A stretch of DNA of 64,000 nucleotides from Rotaria sp. Silwood1. Lineage: Eukaryota; Rotifera; Eurotatoria; Philodinida; Philodinidae. Made by a program: the position numbers and the translations under genes. Below are positions 12,672 through 25,375 of this stretch, piece after piece. The stretch lies in the NCBI GenBank assembly GCA_905250075.1, contig CAJNOP010000914.1:1-64000 (forward strand). The letters run 5' to 3'. The notes below the pieces were generated by a model. The model searched no databases and had not been told where the DNA came from. It saw only the letters and a program-made list of their open reading frames with translations. The first letter of the stretch is position 1, and each line of letters begins with the position of its first letter.

Positions 12672-15375
12672 ATGTTCAATAAAAATTCTCCTGAACGTCA
12701 TACACAACAAAATTCTGATGATGATGATGATGATCAAATACATATTGATCCAAATGATGCATTTGAAGTAATTGATATTGATTCATCAACAGAAAATATT
12801 GTTGAAAATCAAATAGATGATCTTGAATTAACAGAAACAATGCAACAAGAAGAAGAAGATGATGATGCATTATTAAAAATATCTCATCATAAAATTGGAA
12901 ATTCTATATTTACAATATCAATTGATCCATTAATACAAAATCGTGTTTGTACAGGTGGTGAAGATGATCGTTGTCTTCTTTGGAATTTAGAAACTGGTGA
13001 ATTAATACATGAATATCCTATATTTGATGATAGTGTACATCAAATATGTTGGAGTTTTGATGGTAAATATTTATGTGCATGTGATATGCGTGGACAAATA
13101 CGTTGTTGGACAAATAATGAAAATAATTTACCTATTAATGAAATTTGGACATTTCATACAGGAAATGATATTGAATTAATGCGTTTTCATCCAACAGCAC
13201 ATGTTCTTTTTGTTGGAACAAATGATTCACAATTATGGTTATTTAAAATTCCATCAGGAGAATATAAAATTATGCATGGAGGAAGTGATACTGAGATAAT
13301 AACATTAGAAATACTTGCAAATGGTAAGATATTTTATTTATATGATGAAAACATTTTTGATTTTTGAGAAAAAATTTTTATAGTTCGAACGTTAGAATCA
13401 TTTTTCTATATCTAACTTGTATTAGATGTAAAAGATATTAGTAAATTAGTGATACTCTTCGATCAATCGAATTTTTTTTTCTCAGAATAAAGTCTTCGAT
13501 ATTATTGAAAATAGTGTGAATCAGCAAAGGGAAGTTTTTCTCATTAGGACAACTGATCCTGAAAACCTATGGCTTCCGTTTGATACAATGAGCATATATT
13601 TAGATTTAGAGCTGTACGGAACTAAAAATAAAACTTTATTAAGACTTACACTACGAAAAACAAAAAATATTTCTCAAGACTGAAACTTAAGTTTATAGTA
13701 CAATTTTAAACAAATTATTTTATAGAACATAGATAACTCACGAAAGCTCGAGTCATCGACTAAATAAATCTAAAAAGAAAAACATACATTTTTTAACTTT
13801 CTCTACCATCTTAGTTGAAATAAATTCTAATACTAATTTTTTTTTTTTTGTATGTAAATTCATATTAAAACTGATCTGTAGATTTAGTATAACTTCAAAT
13901 TTTCCAGGTTAGAGAGAATGATGACTGAATACTAGTGAAAAACATGAACTAATGATTTATAATGTAAATTAATGGAGTAATATACCATTTCCGATAGTCG
14001 AAATAATAGCCTTGAGTTTATTTTCTTTAATTATCTACAGGAAGTTATGTTAATATACAGGTAATCAAATACAAAAATGTATCCTGACAATTATTCAGTT
14101 TTGTTATTCTTTCTTACTAATGGATAGTTTGTATTTTCTTATAAATCTAGTTTATTAAGTGAAATTTTCTATTCTATTATTCATATGATGGTAAATAGAT
14201 ACGCTTTTTGTCTCCATACATTATTATAAATTCAATTGATACTTCTTAGCAACATGAAAATGTCAAACAATTTAGTATTTTTCATGAGTCATATATCAGA
14301 ATCAAAAAAAAATTATTTTTCTAAAGAATTTGTTTATATTCTCCATTGATCAAAAAACAAAATATTTTATGTTTTTTTTTTTTTTACTAACAAAAAAATC
14401 ATCCATTGAATGCCATTTTATTTAGGACTTGTACCAATCGACAAAGTTTGAGACTCTAAGTTTACTGAACTTCACTCAAAGCTAAATGAATGTTCATACA
14501 ACAAATATTTATAGTATATATCTTTGTGAGACTTCTATCCGCGCAATTATTAACATATGAATTCAAATGAAGAAATTATCAAATAGAATATTTCATTATT
14601 ATTAATTTTCAATAATAACCTAAAAATAGTCATTTAAGCAAAAAAAGAAAATACATTTGTTTTGTTCTTCTAATGTCATTTTTTTTATAAAAAATTTCAT
14701 AGTTATTATTATTCAGGTAAACAATGTGTATGTGGTTATGGTAATGGTCAAATTAAATTATGGGATCTTAAACAATGTTCTATTATTTGGCAATATGATG
14801 ATAATAATATTAATGAAAATGATAATGCAATGAATACAACTAATATTAATAATAAATGTATTTCAATGTGTTTAAATAATGAACAAACATTAATAGCATG
14901 TGGTTCAGCTGATGGTAATTGTCGAGTACTTAATTTACATAATGGTAAATTACTTTCATTATTTCCATGTTTTCAATCAACAATAGAAGAAGATGAAGAT
15001 GAAGATGATGATGAATCAAAAACAACAACAACAATTGAAAGTGTTATATTTGGTATTAATCATTTACTTATATGTGGTACACTTTCAGGTTATATTTATA
15101 TATGGGATATAAATACAAAACATTTACGTACAACACTTAATTTACAAAGTGGTATTGTTAAATGTATATTAAATGATAATTATTTATTATATACAGCATG
15201 TCTTGATGGTCATATACGTTTATTAGATATACGAAATGGTGAACCATTAAAAGAATGGAAAAGTGGTGGTGGTGAAGGTTGTGAAATAATGGATATGATT
15301 ATAACTCAAGATAAACGATATTTACTTTGTGCTTATATGCAAGGTTTATGTCGTATATTTAAATTAAAAGAATAA
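12672..15375 (+). CDS. AAMP: AAMP/Sqt1-like WD40 repeat protein
   Basis: Two exons, 12672-13323 and 14717-15375, with a 1393 bp intron; 436 residues. The start at 12672 is chosen because an upstream in-frame ATG (12621) lies before the acceptor-like TTCTAG and adds only Lys/Asn-rich residues. An acidic N-terminus (poly-Asp, then EEEDDD) is followed by a WD40 propeller: VCTGGEDDRCLLWNLETGEL, SFDGKYLCACDMRGQIRCW, FHPTAHVLFVGTNDSQLWLF, CGYGNGQIKLWDLKQ, LIACGSADGNCRVL, LLICGTLSGYIYIWDI, YTACLDGHIRLLDIRNGEPL and a final RYLLCAYMQGLCRIFKLKE. The acidic lead followed by TGGEDD and W.L..GEL matches AAMP. The yeast relative Sqt1 is a ribosomal protein chaperone; the animal protein is cytosolic and less well defined. 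An acidic insert (EEDEDEDDDES) interrupts the propeller as in other AAMPs. Confidence 0.88.
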
Positions 15376-16309
15376 ATAAATAAACTTAAATTTTCAAAAA
15401 AAAAAAATTAAATGAAAAATTGATAAAAAACTATTTGATTTGTTTTTGTTTTAGATAGATCTTGTCATATAGACATTAAATTTAGGTGACATATTTTATG
15501 CATATTATGAATCATGATTTTTAAAAAATATCAAGGATTAAAATTGTATGCTTTTGATCAATAGGCTATTATTCTTATCATTATACGTTAATCTATCATT
15601 AGTGATCTTTAATTTATGTTCATAATCATCATATATAGATGCATTAAAATCTTTTGATCGACAAAAAACAGACGTTTTAATCATTAGTCAATGTATAGAC
15701 GACACGCGTATGTTAAGAAAAACCACCGAGTTTATGCTAATTGATTTCTTTTTTTTTTTTTCGTCACTTCTAAAATAATAACATAAATGTGTATTTGACT
15801 GAACGTATATTCAGATGATGTGTGTTGGCCTCACCGCTGTCGTTGCTACTTTTTTTTTTTTTTATTCTATTTTGTGTTGTTCTTCTTTTTCTTTCTCTCT
15901 GCGTAATGCCACACTCTCTTTATAGAGTATGAGCACCATTGAGATGGAAACATTTCTCTTTTCTCGGCACAGCAATACAAATATACAAAAGACGTTGAAG
16001 AAAGGAAGCACATTGTGTATGTGTGTTAGTCGTTGTTCGTTTCCTCTTCATTCGTTCTTCTTCTTCTTCTTCTTTTTTTCTAGATTATATATAGGTAAAA
16101 GACACACACACACACAAGCACGCTCCAACTCTCTCTCTCTCTCTCTTTTTGTTCAATAGACGACGGCGAGTAAGTGAGCGAAGCATAAAGACGAAGAAAA
16201 AAAAAAAAAAAAAAAAAAAAAGTAAGAGTAATGAATGATATCTTTGCTTGACGAATGAGTATGAACTTCATGATTATTATATTTATTTTTTGTGTCTAGT
16301 GATTTGAAA
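15376..16309. other. Intergenic region with simple repeats, upstream of the MAP7-like gene
   Basis: Contains a CA run (about 16102-16114), a CT run (16129-16146) and a poly-A tract (16196-16220). The open frames here are translations of these tracts. A TGTGTCTAG acceptor-like string ends at 16299, 10 bp before the MAP7-like start codon. Confidence 0.6.
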
Positions 16310-17913
16310 ATGGAAAATCAAGGTAAATATGAATACATACAAAAAAAGATAAAAACTTTATTTTTTTTGAATAGAAAATTTAATAAATATTGAAACTGAT
16401 GATCATCATCATGGTAAAGAAATAACAAAAAAAAAATCAAAATTTAATAATTTCTATTATTATTATTGTTGTTTTTTCTCTCTCTCTGTAGATGATGCTG
16501 TCGAAGAAGTAATATCATCAGTGACAAGGGTAATTGATGGAGGTAAAATTACACTTACCTTGCACGTATTTATGATTTTTTTATGCATATATACATGTAT
16601 TATATAGATACCTATCCGATCTCAGATAATGAATCAACAACAGATTCCGTGTATATAATTGATACGAATACGATCCAATTACAAAAAAATGATGACGAAC
16701 AAGGTGAATTCAATCGTAAGTTAAACACGTTCATAGGATTTTTTTTTTTGTTGTTGATATGTTGTGTTATATGCTATCAGTAAATCAATAAGACCTTCAA
16801 TTAAATGTATCTTATTGAAATGTGGTATTCCATTGACTATATTGTTGCATAACTATCACCATCAAAGGATTGCCTTTTTATTGTGTACGTGAAAGTGTTT
16901 TAGCTTATTCTTTTTTTCGAGATTAACTAGCTCTTCTTTTCTCTATCTCTCTCTCTTGTGTATTTCTCTTCTGATGTTCATCTATTTGTCAACACACCGA
17001 CTTCGTCCCGTCGTCGATTGTCGACAAATACAACTTGTCGTCGTTTTTTCTTTCATATAATATAACTATTGTTCATTAATGTTACTATTAATGTTCCATC
17101 TTATATTCATATTTTTTATATCAAATGTTGATATAATTATTGGTAATGTTGAAACATTACATTTTGAAAGTGCTTGTCTTCAACAATCTAATATAGTTCA
17201 ATTAAATCTTCGTTGTTCACAATATGAACATATACAAATAATTCGTGTTATATATGGTTATACAAAACAACCATTATTACAAGAATGTCAATTTAGTATA
17301 TATGATTGTATACAAGAAGGTATAAGTCATAATATACTTTCATGTAATAATAAACAAACATGTTTAATAAATTTAACTAAAAATGAAATGTTTTCATCAT
17401 CAATAACAACAAATGGTGTACCTAATTGTCCTGATTTTAATTATATTCAAGTTAATTTTGGTTGTATACCAAATTCAAAAGATATATGTGATCAATGGAA
17501 AGATGAAGGACCAATTATACATATAAGTCATACATATTTAAAAGATCGACAATATAATCGTTGTCATTGTAAAATACGTTCATCAATATCAAATGGACAA
17601 ATATTATTACATGCACGTGAAATGAATAGACAATATAATAGTTTAAAAACTTTAATATATCCAAAAATATCAAATATTGATTGTAAAAAAACAACATATT
17701 TAGAAATAGCAACTGATCGTTCAGAAAAAAAATGTATGGATATGTTACCATCAACAAGTAATACAGCTTTATTTGGTTCTGGTTCACATAATTTTACATT
17801 AACATATGTTAAAAATGATTTATATTCAGAATTATTTTTTTATTTTGAATTAAAAGCAAGTCCAATGATAAAAGATCATAATGTACAAATTATTTGTAAT
17901 TGGAAAAGACATC

Positions 17914-17946
<33 letters not shown>

Positions 17947-20900
17947 GAATAAGTACAACAATACCAATAAAAAAAGAACGAAAAAAAACAACAATTGAAA
18001 TGCAAAATGGAGGAAAATTAAGTCGATTTGATCTTATGAGACATCGACCAGTAACTGAAAAAGTTCATGATGATTATATTGATAGTGAAGATTCTACGAA
18101 TGACCTTAACAATGAAGAAGATATAACTATACAAGAAGACGCAGAAGGAGAAGAACAAGAACAAGAACAAGAAGAAGAAGAACAGCAAGAAGAAATCTTA
18201 ATTACTACTACTACTGCAATAAAAACAACAAAAATAAAAAAAGCTAGAACAAAAAAATCTTCTACAAATACTAGTGAAACATCAACAACAATGACGACAA
18301 CAACAACAACAACAAAAACAATAACAACATCATCAGATGATGACGAAGAATGGTTACGTATCTTATCTCTTGCTGATATAGAATCTCAATCACCATCAAA
18401 ACAATTATTATCAATAAATAATCGTACATTTATTACTGTAACACAAGCTTCAATAATAAATTCTGACGATAAAATTCATCATACATCATCATCACAATCA
18501 AATACATTACTTATTATACTACTTATTATTATTTGTTTAACAATTTTTATTCTTATTATTTATTGTTTACAAGTAAAACAACCTGATTGTATTCAACGTT
18601 TACGTACAAATACAAATGTTGCATTATTATTTTGTTGTGAAGCTACAAAACTTTTATTTTGTTCATCAAATAATTCACGTCATCAATCACAATCAATATC
18701 AAATACACCATCAACAACAATACGCAGTCATTCTCATCGTCGTCATCGTCGTCGTCATCATCGACCTTCGCCATCTACTATGCCTGATAATCAATCAAGT
18801 GAATACTATATGGATGAAACAGGAAATAATTGTCGTGGAACACAAAGTATATATGATGGTGGTGGTGGCAAGTCAATTTATAGTATCGATTATGACGACG
18901 AAGAAACAGCATATACAACTAAATATGATCGACATCATGATGGAGGCAGTTGTTAAATAAAAAAGAGAGAGAGAGAGCAAGAGAGTTCGATTGCCTTTTT
19001 TTTTTGCACACCTCTTTCTCTTTGTTCAGAATGAATCGATTGTGTCTTGAGAATACTCTTTATATATATATATATATATATATACGTGTGTGTGCGTGAT
19101 TAGTATCACAAATAAAATGGCACTATAAATAAATGATTAAGTTTTTGAAATATTTCTTATTATAGACCGTATATCTGAAGATTCATTGATTAATGGTGAA
19201 CATAATGATAATAAAGATCATATACATAATATAAATAATAAGAATGAACGACCATCATCAACAACAATTAATTCAAAAATAAGTAGTAAAATGTCAACAA
19301 TAAAATCAACAAATAATGGTAAATTTGATAAAAAAAAATTATTATTATTATTATAAAAATTTTCTTATTAGGTATTCGTTCATTACAACTTGATGAACAT
19401 ATTAAATTAGTTAAACAAAAAAAAGAAGAAGCTGAAGTATTACGTTTACAAAAATTTCAAGAACAATTACGTAAAAAAGAACAAAAATGGTAAGTTATAA
19501 TTAAAATATAAAATATTATTAATCATTATTCTTAGACAATATATATATATATATTGAGTCTTGTTTTTTAATAACTCAACCAAATAATAATTGATAATGT
19601 GATTCTACACATTAAGGAATAATAAATATATATATAGATTATCATGTATTTCTTTCTTTTCTCGGCTTTTCTTTTTGTGTCTGCTCTTATTTGTATTTGC
19701 TCATCAGTATTGATTCCTAGTATACACAATCTGTTCTATGTACCTACAGGCTTTTTTCATCAGTTCTGTAATTTGGTTGTTATCAACATCAGTACGAGCT
19801 TGACATTTTTTTCTCTTAGTCTTCAATAATAACACCAAAGCATATTTCTTGTTTTTTTCCTTACAAGTCTCATTTCTAATGTCTAATCATAGAAAGAAAA
19901 GAAAGAAAAGAAAGTGATGCTAATGTGAAAGAAAATACTTTCTTATTTATATACAATATTAGCTAGAGAAAAAAAAAAAATAAAAAGCCACAGTTTTTTC
20001 TTTCTTTGTTTTTTAACAAGTGATACATATTATAGAGAAAGAAGAATATTTCTATAGACTGGTATATATATGTAAATAATAAATAGATTCTAATTTAGTG
20101 ATATATACATAATTATTAAGTTGATTATTTTCTAGGCAACAACAACAAGTTGAAAGAGTAAAAAAATGGTTACAATTACGTAATCGTGATAGTGATCATC
20201 GATTACAAGTTGAAGAAAGACGAAAAAAACGTGAAGAACAAGCTCGAGTATGTAATTCTTAATTAAAATAATCTTCAAAAAATTTTATCATATTTTTGTT
20301 TTTTAAAAGGCTAAAATTGATGAATTATTACGTCGTGAAAAAGAACGTGAACAAAATTATCAACAAAGAATTAATCATAATTTAAAGTAAAAAAAAAAAA
20401 TATTATATTATTCATATATATTTTTATTTTTCATAGAACAAATGTTATACATAAACCTGATTCAGTAATGAGTATGTCTACAGATATAATTTCAACTCGA
20501 CGAGCTATTTCAGCATCACGTTTACGTTCAAATCATCAAGGTAATTATTTCCTATATGATATATTTATTCAGTTACTATGTCGACGGCAACAAAACATCT
20601 TTTAAATCACATAGATTTGAAAAAAATAAATAAAATATGATTTGAAAATATTCTTTTTTTTTTATTTAATTAGATATATCAAATCAACGAGTAATAAATG
20701 ATCCTACTGATGATAATTCAACTAGTAAGTTTCATTTACTATTATTATGATTATAACTTTGTTTTTGCTTTGTTTTGGGAAGTAATGATAACTAGTTTTT
20801 TTTTTGTTTTTAAATGGGATATGCTTGTCTATAGAAAAGTTCTTTTTCTCTCTCTCCACTTATAGTTATTATCAGTTCTCATCAACTTAATCCGATTGAC

Positions 20901-23900
20901 GAACAACCATCAAATCATGATGATCATCATACAAATGACGAGAGTTTATTGTCAGGTACACATTATTCATCGGCACGTAGTCAAATACGACCGATGACAA
21001 CATCATATATATATTGGCTAAATACCGGTGATGATAATAATAATAACAGTGCAAATTTTATGCGTTCGACATACGCAACAAAATGTCGGTCACATTATAG
21101 TTATAGTGTTGAACGATGTCCTCGAGCTTGTAGAGGTATCCTATCCTTACCTAAGTTATGTTTTAATAAGCTTTTTTTTTATTATTATATGTCTAACATA
21201 TATATGTGTGCATGCTTGTTTTTTTTTTTTTACCTATGTTCTGCATATTGCATTGTTTGTTATTCATTAATGAATAATAGAATATTTGAAAAAATTAATT
21301 TTCACTTTTTTTTGTTTTTGTCTAGCTCGAGATGATATAATTAATAGTGAACCTCAACATCGACTATCACGTACTACTACTAATCGACAACAATTAAATG
21401 AAGTTATTCATCGATTAGCTAAACCAAAAAATATTGCAATGACTCAATCAGTACATATTAGTGCAACAACAACAACAACAACATCACCAAATGGTTTACC
21501 AACATCAAGATCCAGTCATCAACTTCGTTTATCAACTTCAGCTGTTTCTACAACATCTTCCATTAATCGAAGGGTAAATAAAATTTAAAATAAAATAAAT
21601 TTTTGATGAAAATATATTTTTGTTTTTTATTTATAGCATATTCATACTCGTCCTGCAACTGTTCCAACATCAACTAATGAATCTCGAACATCACCAACAG
21701 ATGAATCATCTAAAATTGATCATCTATCATCAACTAAACAATCAATACATCGTTCAAAAATTTCATCGTATTCAACAAAACCACCAGTAACATCTTCATT
21801 TTCTCGTTCAAAACCACCTATACAACGTTCTTTAATGACAACATCAAATTCATCATCTTCAATTTCATCTTCTACAATAACAACAAATAAACGTCGTATA
21901 TCACCAACAAAACCACTTAAAGCAACAACACCACCATCACCACCACCAACAACTGAAAGTCAATTAACAATAAATAATAACGAAGAAGAAGAACAACAAC
22001 ATATACCGGTGAATGAAGAACCGATATCTTCTAATGAATTAATAAATAATGATATAAATGATGAAAAATTAAATTCAATTAAACGTGAACAACAACAACA
22101 ACAACAAATTGATGAACAAGAATATCAACGTAAATTAAATCAAAAAATTCGTGAAGCACAACAACGTTTAGAAATTGAACGACAACGTGAAGAAGAACGT
22201 CAACGTCAATTAGAATTAGAAGAATATGAACGTGAACAAGAACAAATACGTCTTGTTGAAGAACAATTTCGTATTGAACAAGAACGTTTACAACGTGCTA
22301 TTGAAGAACGTGAACGTGAAAATGAATTAAAACGACAAGAAGAACAACGTTTACAACAACAACGTGAAGAATTTGAAAGAAAACAAGCTGAAGAAACTGA
22401 ACGTATTAATCGTGAACGTCAAGAACGTGCTAAAAAAGAAGAAGAAGAAAGAATTGAAAGAAAAAAACGTTTAGATTTAATTATGAGACGTACACGACAA
22501 AATTCACCAACATCAAAAGTAATTATGTTCTATTTTTTTTTCTCATTTAAACAAAAAAAAGATTATAATAAAACATTTCTAAATTTAATTCTTTAAGGCT
22601 TTTTTTTTTCTGAATGAAAAAAAAAAACAAAACTCCAAATCGATATTATATGAGATATCAAATATATTTGATCTGACTGTTAGAATCTATGTCTTGATAT
22701 TATTATTAACTGTCAAGAGAGTTTATCTGATGAATTATGTTCTTATGAAAAAAAAAAGAAAAAATCGAGCATATTTATAGAATGATAAATATGTCCTACA
22801 GTCGGTTTATAGAAACATAAAGAGAGAATTATTTTACAATAAGATAAGATATCATGAAAATTTATGTGTTATTTTAAGCAAACTTTTTATATATTACCTT
22901 CTTATAGAATTGTGTTTAAGTATCAAATCATTTTTATGAATGAGATAATATTTATTTAAGAAGTCATAGAATAGCTTCATTTTTTTTTTGAAATATCAAA
23001 ATTTTAATAGATTAATTATGATGCCTCTTCGATCATATGGAAAATCAACTTCAAACCTTGTTTTTAGATTTTCTAGTATTTTCACATATGAAAGAATTTC
23101 GAATATTAAAATCATTCTAAGTTTTTGTATGATTCTCGAGTAATAAGAATTTTTAAGTGATCATGATGATGATGAAAGTGTTTGACTTCTAAATTTTTTC
23201 TTTTGTAATATATTCATTTCGATGATATTACGTCATTCTAATATAAAATATTGTCAATGATATTCTACTCAAGAGAGTGTCAAGACATAGAATATAAACT
23301 CTCATACAAAGAAATACAATCGTAATACTTTCAACTAATCAATCGTTTTTTCATAAACAAAAAAAAAAACAAAAAAGTTAATACATCACATTGATTTCGA
23401 ATATGATTATTAGAAGCAATAAGAATTTTTATACTAAAAATATTCATATTATATTTATTGTATGAATAAAATTTGAGCAAATCGAAAAAAAAAGCGGTTT
23501 TTTTCAGTCTATGAAAATAGTATAAAAAACAAAGCCTAAGGGAATTTTTTCATGGTCATATTCACAAAGAGTACGATCGATAACTTACATTTAGTAAGAA
23601 AGCGATTAATCAGTTGAAAGTATTCCCTTTTGAGCTATATAATACGGCAATATATGACAAGTTTTTATGATCGTTTACGAACATAGTTGTTCGTTCGGGG
23701 ACATTTTGATTAAATGAATATTAACATGAAATCATATATAGAATATTATCATAATTTTTTTTTTTTGTCATTACAATTGAGATTCATGAAAACTATATCA
23801 TCAAAACTTTGAAGTAGAAATAAAATTTAATTGAATTAAAAAATTATCAAAATATTCATAGAAAAATGATTAATATATATGATAAAAATCAATGCTATCA

Positions 23901-24584
23901 ACAAACTTATAGAACTTAAATCTAGATGATATAATTTAATTTTACAAAAAAAAAAAAATTTTCTATTTATCTAGCAGGAAAATAATTCTAATAAAATTCC
24001 TATTGATCAAACAAATGGACATAATCCAATAAATAATATTTCATCTCCAATAAATATGATTAAATCTTCAATACCTCATTCCATATCCGATAATCGTTTT
24101 CCTACATCTTCATCCAATGAACATTTTCTTATTAATAATAATGATTCAACAACAACATCTATTACTGATACACCAAAGTAATTAATTCATAAAACAAAAA
24201 GCGAATACATTTGAAATTTTTTGTTTAGATTTAAATCTCCATTGATACAAAGTCTTCTAAATAAAGCACGAAATACACGATCAACAGATAATTTATCCCA
24301 AACAAATATGACAACATCACAAATAATGACTGAAAGTATGATTGATGAATCAATAACAATTACAAAATCAATAACTCCAACTGATCTTTCCGATGATGAT
24401 CATCATGAAAATTCCGAAATTAATAATACAACTAATGGTCATATTGATTTACAGTAAATAGAAATTTTTTAATCCATAAAAAAAAAATATAATTTTAATC
24501 AATTTATTTAAAAGTTTATCATCTTCAACAAATTTAAATTCATATCATGATCGTCCGATGGAAACAGCAACTGCTTTTCAATAA
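16310..24584 (+). CDS. MAP7/ensconsin-like microtubule-associated protein
   Basis: Sixteen exons: 16310-16322, 16375-16413, 16492-16542, 16608-16715, 19166-19318, 19372-19489, 20136-20247, 20310-20386, 20437-20540, 20674-20724, 20866-21135, 21326-21573, 21637-22518, 23975-24177, 24229-24453 and 24515-24584. They sum to 2724 nt in frame, 907 residues. Residues 1-120 are acidic and disordered. Residues about 122-224 are a charged helix (RLQKFQEQLRKKEQKW, VKKWLQLRNRDSDHRLQVEE) followed by a SVMSMSTDI segment, as in the N-terminal microtubule-binding coil of MAP7. A Ser/Thr linker leads to a long Arg/Glu/Gln coil, residues 605-735, ending in RIERKKRLDLIMRRTRQ, which matches the end of the MAP7 domain where kinesin-1 is recruited. 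The tail is disordered. A SUEL-lectin gene lies within intron 4. Confidence 0.8.
17079..18956 (+). CDS. Single-pass membrane protein with SUEL-type lectin domain, nested gene
   Basis: One uninterrupted frame of 625 residues lies within intron 4 of the MAP7-like gene, on the same strand. Residues 1-22 are a signal peptide. Residues about 28-130 match a SUEL (rhamnose/galactose-binding) domain: ACLQQSNIVQLNLRC, IQIIRVIYGYT, LSCNNKQTCLINLTKNEMF and YIQVNFGC; the usual DPC motif is replaced by VPNCP. A second Cys-containing segment (about 135-275) is unrecognised. Then come poly-Thr and acidic mucin-like stretches, a membrane helix at about 476-498 (LLIILLIIICLTIFILIIY) and a cytoplasmic tail rich in His/Arg/Ser. 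EVA-1 and latrophilins are SUEL-bearing receptors, so an adhesion or guidance role is possible. Absence of introns is unusual here and could reflect retroposition. AATAAA overlaps the stop region. Confidence 0.8.
19061..19084. repeat. (TA)n microsatellite
   Basis: A run of twelve TA units between the nested gene and exon 5 of the MAP7-like gene, followed by a short GT stretch. Confidence 0.9.
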
Positions 24585-25189
24585 TAAAAATCATATAATG
24601 ATTTTCTTTTGTTAGTGTTTTTTCTTTTTTTTATTAAATTTTCTTACTCCTGCTTTTTGTTTTTGGTTTATATAGATTGAAAGTATGAAATAATTAATTC
24701 ATTTCATCAGACAAAATATTCATTATCTAGTCTTCTATGATCAATTTTTCTTAATTGTTTTTTTTTTGCTGTTTTGTTTCTTATTATAACTCGCTCAAAT
24801 ATTACACAGTCTGAACAAAAAAAAGAAAAAATGAAACAATAGCCATATATCACCCGTAAAAATAGATTGAACGAAATCAGATTATCTTCACACCCCCTTC
24901 TATTGTTTTTGTTCATATAATGTTGTTGTACGTTTTCTTGTTTTGTGTGTGTGTGTGTGTGTGCGTGTGCGCTCTTGTTTTCTTCTTGCTTCATACCTAT
25001 TGTTCTTATTATTATTATTATTTTTTTCTTTTTTTTCTAAATAAAACACTGTGTTCATGGTAATAAAATACAGAACAAAATCAATCAAGCAAATTCTTAG
25101 TCTATTTTTTTATGAAATAAAAATCAAAACAAAATGCATCAATGATAATAATGGCATATCGACTAAAAAAAAAAAATAAGTTCTAAGTA

Positions 25190-25375
25190 ATTGATACAGA
25201 GAGACTTCCTAACTTTCCGTAAGTCCATCCTGAACTACGTAGGATGTGGCTATGATATAAATTTTCGATCCTGTATCATAACATTTATGGGAGATACTTT
25301 TTATTTCAGAATTTCAATGCTCTATTATTTAATTCATACTATTGATGCGAAGAAAAAAGATCATAAGTTTTTTTA
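25190..25375. repeat. Second copy of the dispersed repeat seen in the C1q intron
   Basis: 25245-25300 (CTATGATATAAATTTTCGAT..) parallels 8712-8766 (CTATGATAAAATTTTCAGTC..), and AAAAAAGATCATAAGTT near 25355 parallels AAAAAGATCACAAGTT near 8924. The inverted-repeat part present at 8800-9098 is missing here, so this copy is internally deleted or truncated. Confidence 0.6.

Noticed and set aside
12676..12870. Minus-strand His-rich frame over the acidic start of the WD40 gene
   Set aside because: Shadow of the GAT/GAA repeats that encode the acidic N-terminus.
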